Assembly: GCA_943735955.1 (NCBI GenBank)
Contig: OX030968.1
Coordinates: 434,501 to 498,500, forward strand
Direction of reading: 5' to 3'
Source: Piscicola geometra
Taxonomy: Eukaryota; Annelida; Clitellata; Hirudinida; Piscicolidae
DNA length: 64,000 bases
The number at the start of each line of letters is the position of its first letter. The first letter of the stretch is position 1. The notes below the pieces were generated by a model. It made no database searches and was not told where the DNA came from. It saw nothing but the letters and a program-made list of their open reading frames with translations. The position numbers and the translations under genes are program-made. Shown piece after piece: positions 58,037-64,000 of the stretch.

Positions 58037-60120
58037 ATGAACTCCTCAAGGACCCTTGTGAGCGCAGGCTTGGTGTTGCTGGCGATGTTCTGTGCGGCAG
58101 ACGCGTTTAAATGTTACAAATGCAGTGGGTGCAACGTGGTTGATGCTTCTACCACACAAATTTCGTGTGGGCCTTTAGACAGGTCGTGCATCACTTACTT
58201 CACAGGAAGTGCTGGTGAGTGCTCAACCTGGGTGGATGATCTTCAGGGAGGGTTGTTCGCGTGCTGTGCGCTTCGTAAATCTTTGAAATTAAATTAAAAG
58301 TAACTTTTAAAAGTCAATATTATTATTATTATTATTATTAACATTATCACCACCATTATCATCATCATGATCATTCTCATCATCATCATGATCATCTTAT
58401 TCATCCCATTACAGCCCAAACCATCCTCCACCCCCTCTCTTTAGCACTCCCTCACAAACCCCCCCCCCCTTCCTACAGGATCATACAACGTAGCCAGATC
58501 GTGTGACACAAGCAGCACCCCAGGATGCACTCTTGTGAGCATTCAAACTCAGTGCATGTGTATAGGTGAGTCGATGTGTGTTTGTGTGTTTGAGGATGTG
58601 TTTGTGTGTTTGAGGGTGTTGTTTGTGTGTTTGAGGGTGTTGTTTGTGTGTTTGAGGGTGTTGTTTGTGTGTTTGAGGGTGTTGTTTGTGTGTTTGAGGG
58701 TGTTGTTTGTGTGTTTGAGGGTGTTGTTTGTGTGTTTGAGGGTGTTGTTTGTGTGTTTGAGGGTGTTGTTTTTGTGTTTGAGGTTGTTGTTTGTGTGTTT
58801 GAGGGTGTTGTTTGTGTGTTTGAGGGTGTTGTTTGTGTGTTTGAGGGTGTTGTTTGTGTGTTTGAGGGTGTTTTTTGTATGTTTGAGGGTGTTGTTTGTG
58901 TGTTTGAGGGTGTTGTTTGTGTGTTTGAGGGTGTTGTTTGTGTGTTTGAGGGTGTTGTTTGTGTGTTTGAGGGTGTTGTTTGTGTGTTTGAGGTTGTTGT
59001 TTGTGTGTTTGAGGGTGTTGTTTGTGTGTTTGAGGGTGTTGTTTGTGTGTTTGAGGGTGTTGTTTGTGTGTTTGAGGGTGTTGTTTGTGTGTTTGAGGGT
59101 GTTTTTTGTATGTTTGAGGGTGTTGTTTGTGTGTTTGAGGGTGTTGTTTGTGTGTTTGAGGGTGTTGTTTGTGTGTTTGAGGGTGTTGTTTGTGTGTTTG
59201 AGGGTGTTGTTTGTGTGTTTGAGTGTGTTGTTTGTCTGTTCAAAAGTGTTGTTTGTGTTTTTGAGGGTGTTGTTTGTGTGTTTGAGGGTGTTGTTTGTGT
59301 GTTTGAGGGTGTTGTTTGTGTGTTTGAGGGTGTTGTTTGTGTGTTTAAGGATGTTGTTTGTGTGTTTGAGGGTGTTGTTTGTGTGTTTAAGGATGTTGTT
59401 TGTGTGTTTGAGGGTGTTGTTTGTGTGTTTGAGGGTGTTGTTTGTGTGTTTGAGGGTGTTGTTTGTGTGTTTGAGGGTGTTGTTTGTGTGTTTGAGGGTG
59501 TTGTTTGTGTGTTCGAGGGTGTTGTTTGTGTGTTTGAGGGTGTTGTTTGTGTGCTTGTTCGTGTGGAATACTGCTCTTGTTTCTCACTCATCCCTTCCTG
59601 ATCGGCCTCCAAATCACTCGTGCATGTCGCCTCCACCGCAGGTGAACTGTGCAACAGCCAAACTGCTGAAGAACTACTTGCTACAACCACCGCCCCCACT
59701 ACCACTGCTACCACCACCACCCTCACTACCATTACTACCACTGCTACCACCACCACCCTCACTACCATTACTACCACTGCTACCACCACCACCCTCACTA
59801 CCATTACTACCACTGCTACCACCACCACCCTCACTACCATTACTACCACTGCTACCACCACCACCATCACTACCGTCACTACCTCTACTACCACTCTCAT
59901 CACTACCACTGCTATAACCACCACTCTCACTACCACTGCTTCAACCACCACTTCCCCCACTACCACTGCTACAACCATCACTTCCCCCACTACCACTGCT
60001 ACAACCACCGCCATGACTTCCATCGTCACAACCAAGTCCTCTCTATCAAGCAGTGTCTCAACCACCGCTTCTGTCGCTGTTGTGGCAGCTGCAGTCATGA
60101 CTGCTTTCTTCAGGGGGTAG
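58037..60120 (+). CDS. GPI-anchored Ly6/uPAR-like protein, type A, copy A5 (longest stalk)
   Basis: Exons 58037-58214, 58479-58565 and 59642-60120 give 247 codons plus stop, phase 1. Standard signal peptide, then FKCYKCSGC; exon 2 GSYNVARSCDTSSTPGC ending QCMCI; exon 3 opens ELCNS (Ser replaces the usual second Asn). The Thr-rich stalk is about 115 residues, expanded by in-frame repeats of TTTLTTITTTATT, nearly twice that of the other copies. The GPI-type tail is unchanged. Intron 2 has the longest 21-bp minisatellite (about 45 units). Long stalks usually hold the domain away from the membrane and may be O-glycosylated (inference). Confidence 0.85.
58580..59555. repeat. 21-bp minisatellite, about 45 units, intron 2 of A5
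   Basis: GTGTGTTTGAGGGTGTTG units. The open frames on both strands (up to 541 codons on the minus strand) are artefacts. Confidence 0.93.
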
Positions 60121-60139
60121 AATGGGTTGATTGTGAGTG

Positions 60140-60505
60140 AAAGATGAGTGAGTGGAAGAGGAGTGAGTGGAGAAAAAGGGAGTGGAGGAGGAGTGAGTTG
60201 AAGAGGAGTGAGTGGAAGAAGGAGTGAGTGGAAGAGAAGGGAGTGGAGGAGGAGTGTATGGAGGAGGAGTGAGTGGAGGAAGAGTGAGTGGAGAAGGATT
60301 GAGTGAAGGAAGAGTGAAGGAAGAGTGAAGAAGGTGTGAAGGAGGAGTGAAGGAGGAGTGAAAAAGGAGTGGAGGAGGAGTGAAGGAGGAATGAAGGAGG
60401 AGTGAAGGAGGAGTGAAGGAGGAGTGAAGGAGGAGTGGAGGAGGAGTGAAGAAGGAGTGAACGAGGAGTGAACGAGGAGTGAAGGAGGAGTGAAGGAGAA
60501 CGAAA
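60140..60505. repeat. 15-bp then 11-bp minisatellites downstream of A5
   Basis: GTGAGTGGAGGAGGA units pass into GGAGTGAAGGA units at about 60300. This joins into one array what is separate downstream of A1 (9649-10670 and 10848-11100). Confidence 0.85.
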
Positions 60506-60980
60506 GGAGAGAGAGATGAAGCGTTTAAATAAATTTTTGACATTGTAAGCGGGTAGGGGATTGTGTAACGACCTTGCTTGACCAGCGGTTGGTCCCAGCT
60601 CCGAATGCAACCGATGCACAAATAATTCATCGCGTAAAAATCGAAATTGATTGCAGCGATGAACTGTGTAGATACAGAGATTTGATCACAAAACTCAACC
60701 CATTTTCCTTTAGCTGCTATTTTATTCGATTTTCCATTGCTTAATTGTTATTTCACTAATAGTTATTTCACTAATTGTTATTTCACTAATAGTTATTTCA
60801 CTAATTGTTAATGGATGGTCAAACGAACTAATAAATGGATGAATGAAAGGATAAATTAATGGAGGATGAGTTAAAACAAGACCAGTCTATCTTTCAGTTG
60901 ATGGATGGACTCAATCAGAATTAATAATAATCTTTAATTAGTCAATTAGTTAATAATGAACTTAATGGGCCATCGTCGAC
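60506..60980. other. Spacer collinear with 11105-11890
   Basis: Includes four or five units of ATTGTTATTTCACTA at 60737-60810. No gene. Confidence 0.6.
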
Positions 60981-61016
60981 TCAAAGAAGGCTACAGGACT
61001 TGTTGGTCTTCTTGGC
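60981..61016 (-). pseudogene. Ykt6-like last exon with intact CaaX box
   Basis: Acceptor ATTTCAG then AKKTNKSCSLL and stop. The C-S-L-L ending is a CaaX prenylation motif, as expected for the Ykt6 family, which is lipidated at its C-terminus rather than spanning the membrane. It joins exon Y in phase 0 (KAFYVT-AKKTNK). This is the only copy in the window with the motif preserved. Confidence 0.7.
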
Positions 61017-61267
61017 CTGAAATTTAAATTGATGAAGTAACCTTTATTCAGTAATGGAAAGAGAATAATTGGACAATTAAATCATATTAATAAGGTCAAT
61101 CAGATTACAATTATTCAACTATAATAACAATAAATTTATAATAATGTTGCTTGAAATAATAAAAAAAGAATTCATATTATTATTAGCAAAATATATCAAA
61201 ATATATAGTAACCGAAAAAATATAGAAATTAATGATTATTATTATTAAAGCAGGAGGCAAAGGTCAC

Positions 61268-61369
61268 CGTGACATAGAAGGCCTTGGCGGACAGGGTGAG
61301 TTCCTCAGACTGTGTGATCAAGTCGTCCAGTTTCTCATCCCTCTCCAGCAGCGATTCGAGGTTGCAGAA
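61268..61369 (-). pseudogene. Ykt6-like exon Y, intact copy
   Basis: 34 codons, FCNLESLLERDEKLDDL then ITQSEELTLSAKAFYVT, with good acceptor and donor. Together with 61016-60981 it forms a complete C-terminal SNARE half. Exons X and W are not found upstream at this locus (61440-61960), so the locus is probably a gene fragment; the true gene may lie elsewhere. Confidence 0.7.
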
Positions 61370-61455
61370 CTGGTGGGATGGTTGACTTGGGATGGGATGG
61401 TTGGCTTGGGATGGGATGGTTGGCTTGGGATGGGATGGGTATTTGGGATGGGATG
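61370..61455. repeat. 19-bp minisatellite, short copy
   Basis: About four units of TGGTTGGCTTGGGATGGGA, the shortest of five arrays. Confidence 0.85.
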
Positions 61456-61842
61456 GGGTGGAATATAAGTCGAATGGATTCGTGGGGAATTTATATACCT
61501 TTAATTTAAGCTTGACATTCAAATAAAGAACAAGGTATTCTTGAGGCGTCCTTAAGCTACAGAAAGCAGCCACTCAGGCGTAACTGAGCAGGCGACGTGA
61601 GAAGTGAAGCTGAAGGAATGCTTTTGTGCTTGCTGTAAGCACTATCATCATCATCATCAACATCATCATCGCTGACAGTATGACATACTGGTGTGTGGGA
61701 AAACATCATTAGTCAGTGAATATGCCTAGTGTGCTGGTGGGTAACATATACAGATCATAAAAAAAGAACATATTCCTTAAACACATCAATATTCATTATA
61801 TATATACAGATCACAAAAACACATACGTACTCAGATGACTGA

Positions 61843-61870
61843 GTATTTTTAAGGAGAGTCTCTCTCTTCA
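61843..61870 (+). promoter_or_regulatory. Core promoter of LU gene B2
   Basis: TATTTTTAAGGAGAG with initiator CTTCAGTG, A at 61870. Conserved with B1. Confidence 0.5.
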
Positions 61871-61968
61871 GTGTTTTTCTTCTTTCCCAAACGTCCCCAA
61901 GGTTGGTGTCCTCTTACTAACCATTCACCCCTCACAAATCCCTCACTCCACCTTCTTCTCCCTCCCAG

Positions 61969-62431
61969 ATGAACTCTTCGAACATTCTTTTGAACGCAGG
62001 CCTGGTGTTCTTGGCGGTGTTCTGTGCGACAGAGGCGTTGACGTGTCACTATTGCGAGAACTGCGCCATCGCCACCAACGTCACCAAGGTGTGCAGCGCC
62101 ACTGAGAAGTCCTGCTCAACAACCACTGGCACTTTAGCAGGTACTTTTGCTGTCTTTTTGCTGCTACTACAACCACTAAAACCACCACCACTACCATTAC
62201 CACCACTATTACCACCACCATTTCCACCACGACTACCACTACCACTGCCATCACAACCATCACCACCACCACCATCACTACCACACCACCATCACAACCA
62301 TCACCACCACCACCACACCACCACCACGACAGGTTACAGCGTGACTGTGAGGGACTGTGCCGCTTTAGACAAGGCAGACTGCCAAAGCATGGACATTTTT
62401 GGAGTTATGGTTAAAGTATGCACCTGCCTAA
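61969..62431 (+). CDS. GPI-anchored Ly6/uPAR-like protein, type B, copy B2 (exon 3 outside window)
   Basis: Exons 61969-62140 and 62333-62431 in phase 1; the donor GTGAGT at 62432 opens an intron that runs past 64000. The signal peptide begins MNSSNILLNAGLVFLAVFCA. The domain starts TCHYCENC and carries nine of ten cysteines in these exons, ending V-C-T-C-L; the tenth (C-N) would be in exon 3. A Met and other changes in exon 2 (QSMDIFGVMVKVC) distinguish it from B1. The start follows CCTCCCAG. Intron 2 contains a LINE derivative and the 3' end of a LINE. Confidence 0.8.
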
Positions 62432-62503
62432 GTGAGTTGTTGTTATTGCAGTTGTAGTTGAAGTTGTTGTTGTTGTCCTTGTTGCAGTTGTTGTTGTTGT
62501 TGT

Positions 62504-62755
62504 AATTCGTTGTGTTGTTCAGCAGTCTGGGGAGGATTGTCTCGTCCAGCTGCGCTGCCCTGCCAGGTTCTTGAGTCAGTTCTCTTGTGTTCTTGCCCAG
62601 TCCGTGTTCCAGGGCTGGGCGGTCTGTCCAGAGATGAGTTTGTTGTCTCCTGGGCTGACTTGCAGAGTCTGCCCTGGCAGGGTGGCTGAAAGTACCCACA
62701 TTTGAGGCGCAAGCACCCCCCACCGCACCGCGTGGAGGTTGTGGGTATGCGGTAG
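62504..62755 (-). mobile_element. Short LINE derivative (SINE-like), copy 2
   Basis: Same ends as 14136-14377: begins CTACCGCATACCCACAACC on the minus strand and ends in (AAC)n, with the LINE 3' tail sequence between them. It sits at the same place in B2 intron 2. Confidence 0.6.
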
Positions 62756-62786
62756 CCTTGTTGCAGTTGTTGTTGTTGTTGTTGTT

Positions 62787-64000
62787 TTAGTTCGTTTCGT
62801 TGTTCAGCAGTCTGGAGAGGATAACCTCAACCAGCTGCGCTGCCCTGCCAGGCTCTTGAGTCAGTTCTCTTGTGTTCTTGCCCAGCCCGTGTACTGCCCT
62901 ATCTGGTTCCAAGGCTGGGCAGTCTGTCCAGAGATGAGTTGTTGTCTCCTGGGCTGTCTTGCAGAGTCTGCATAAGTCTTCTTGGCCTAGACCAATTCTA
63001 CATTGGTAGGCTCTGATCGCCGGGTGGTGCCCTGTACGGAACCTGCTCAGGTTGGTGCGAGCAAGTTTGGTGAGCTCCTCCTCAGCTTTCTTGAGCCTGC
63101 CTTTGTATATGCCATTCAGTCTGTCGTTACAGAAGTAGATTTCTTGTGGTCTGTGGCTTGTGACTGCTTGGCAGATCCCTGTTCTCGTTAGTTCTTGGTT
63201 TAGCGGGGTTAGCTGTGCCCTGATTCCTGTAGCTGCTTTTGCATCAGCCTCATCGTTTCCGATCAGATAGCAGTGGCTTGGCACCCAGATGAAGAGAACC
63301 TTTTTGTTCATGTAGGTACACTGTGCAGTTAGCTGTGAGATTCGATGGGAGGAGAAAGAGTTGGATGCCATTAGCGAAAGAAGTGGCTTGCAATCGCACA
63401 CAATCTTTGCCATGCTCCAGTCCTCTCTCTCACTCAACCATTTCAGAGCCTCCTCAACCGCAATTCTTTCAGTGTCCATTGGGTTACTCTTGTGACCTGT
63501 GGGATTGTTCCAGTTAGCTACTTTCTTATCCCCTTGGTACACCACCACCGCAGCACCACCATGCTTTGCCACACCTTGCACCGAGCCGTCAGTGTAGATG
63601 GTAAAGTCAGCTTCGCCTTCCTGGGAGATGGCATCTTTAGCTGCTTCCAGTTGCAAGAGATCAGGGTCGTGCTTGCTGGATTTGGAGTAGCTGATGTTGA
63701 GAGGGAAGTTGAACCACGGCGGCTTTGGCTCGTATATCGCTTCGTACAATGGGTCTTCTGGGAGAAGTGCCTTTGCTTGGTGAAGGAATTTGGCCCTCCA
63801 GCTGTTTTGTTTCAGCTTCTTGGGGACATGTTTCTCTGCAAGTGACTTTCTCCAGTCTTCCTGCTTGTAGCTCACCCATTTAACAGCCCTTTTGAGAGAA
63901 GCTTGATCAAACCTCGTCTCCATGTTGGCTAGGTCTGCTTCAACGAGAACAGCTTCAGAGGGCGTTGTTGCTGTGAGACAGGTGAGGATTTTGGCAGCAC
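62787..64000 (-). CDS. Non-LTR retrotransposon ORF2, C-terminal part with RNase H domain (partial)
   Basis: The frame enters from the right edge, still open at 64000, and stops at 62787. After the end of the RT region (AVLVEADLANMETRFDQ) comes an RNase H fold with its acidic residues: D in FTIYTDGSVQG, E in MDTERIAVEEAL, D in IVCDCKPLL, and the last D in IGNDEADAKA. A C-terminal CxxC...H...C knuckle follows (CRLCKTAQETTTHLWTDC). This layout is that of I-type LINEs with RNase H. No stop interrupts it, so the element could be recent. It ends in an (AAC)n tail at 62760-62786. Confidence 0.85.
   Translation of the reverse strand, partial: AAKILTCLTATTPSEAVLVEADLANMETRFDQASLKRAVKWVSYKQEDWRKSLAEKHVPKKLKQNSWRAKFLHQAKALLPEDPLYEAIYEPKPPWFNFPLNISYSKSSKHDPDLLQLEAAKDAISQEGEADFTIYTDGSVQGVAKHGGAAVVVYQGDKKVANWNNPTGHKSNPMDTERIAVEEALKWLSEREDWSMAKIVCDCKPLLSLMASNSFSSHRISQLTAQCTYMNKKVLFIWVPSHCYLIGNDEADAKAATGIRAQLTPLNQELTRTGICQAVTSHRPQEIYFCNDRLNGIYKGRLKKAEEELTKLARTNLSRFRTGHHPAIRAYQCRIGLGQEDLCRLCKTAQETTTHLWTDCPALEPDRAVHGLGKNTRELTQEPGRAAQLVEVILSRLLNNETN

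Noticed and set aside
58473..60098. 541-codon minus-strand frame (QTTPSNT repeats) and matching plus-strand frames
   Set aside because: The 21-bp minisatellite of intron 2 read antisense, plus the antisense of the LU stalk exon. No coding signal apart from the LU exon.

Overview
The window is animal nuclear DNA, AT-rich and packed with micro- and minisatellites. Its genes are small, spliced with GT..AG introns and interspersed with DNA transposons and LINEs. The transposon mix and gene style suggest an invertebrate, perhaps a lophotrochozoan, but no marker here fixes the taxon.

The main content is a plus-strand tandem cluster of small three-exon genes for secreted, GPI-anchored Ly6/uPAR (LU, three-finger) proteins. 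Each protein has a signal peptide, a ten-cysteine domain ending in the LU hallmark C-N, a Thr-rich stalk of variable length or none, and a hydrophobic GPI-type tail. Exons join in phase 1/phase 1. Three subfamilies are visible. Type A has complete genes starting at 8563, 19218, 35522, 44530 and 58037. Type B has one complete gene at 13259 and one at 61969 that runs off the window. Type C has complete genes at 27131, 40361 and 51846. There are also broken members: exon-1-only copies at 33648 and 42606, an orphan last exon at 56405, and the tail of an exon 2 at position 1.

Layout: 1-5334 is a nest of DNA transposons (a hAT-like element holding a 4.3 kb element with 10-bp target duplication, which holds a piggyBac remnant). 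5690-8118 holds a different cysteine-rich gene built from alternating short A/B exons. 8.5-21.3 kb holds LU genes A, B and A with long minisatellites. 22-60 kb contains two near-identical tandem segmental duplications plus a third, rearranged one. The full unit is a hAT relic, antisense fragments of a Ykt6-like R-SNARE gene, a type C gene, a broken type C gene, a hAT MITE and a type A gene. 60-64 kb holds the best-preserved Ykt6-like 3' exons (with a CaaX box), the second type B gene, and a LINE with an RNase H domain entering from the right edge.

The LU genes probably act as a family of cell-surface or shed three-finger proteins. Signal-peptide and anchor exons are almost invariant while the ectodomain and stalk vary, the pattern of a diversifying surface repertoire. 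The Ykt6-like exons, transposase remnants and minisatellite open frames are not working genes as far as the sequence shows.
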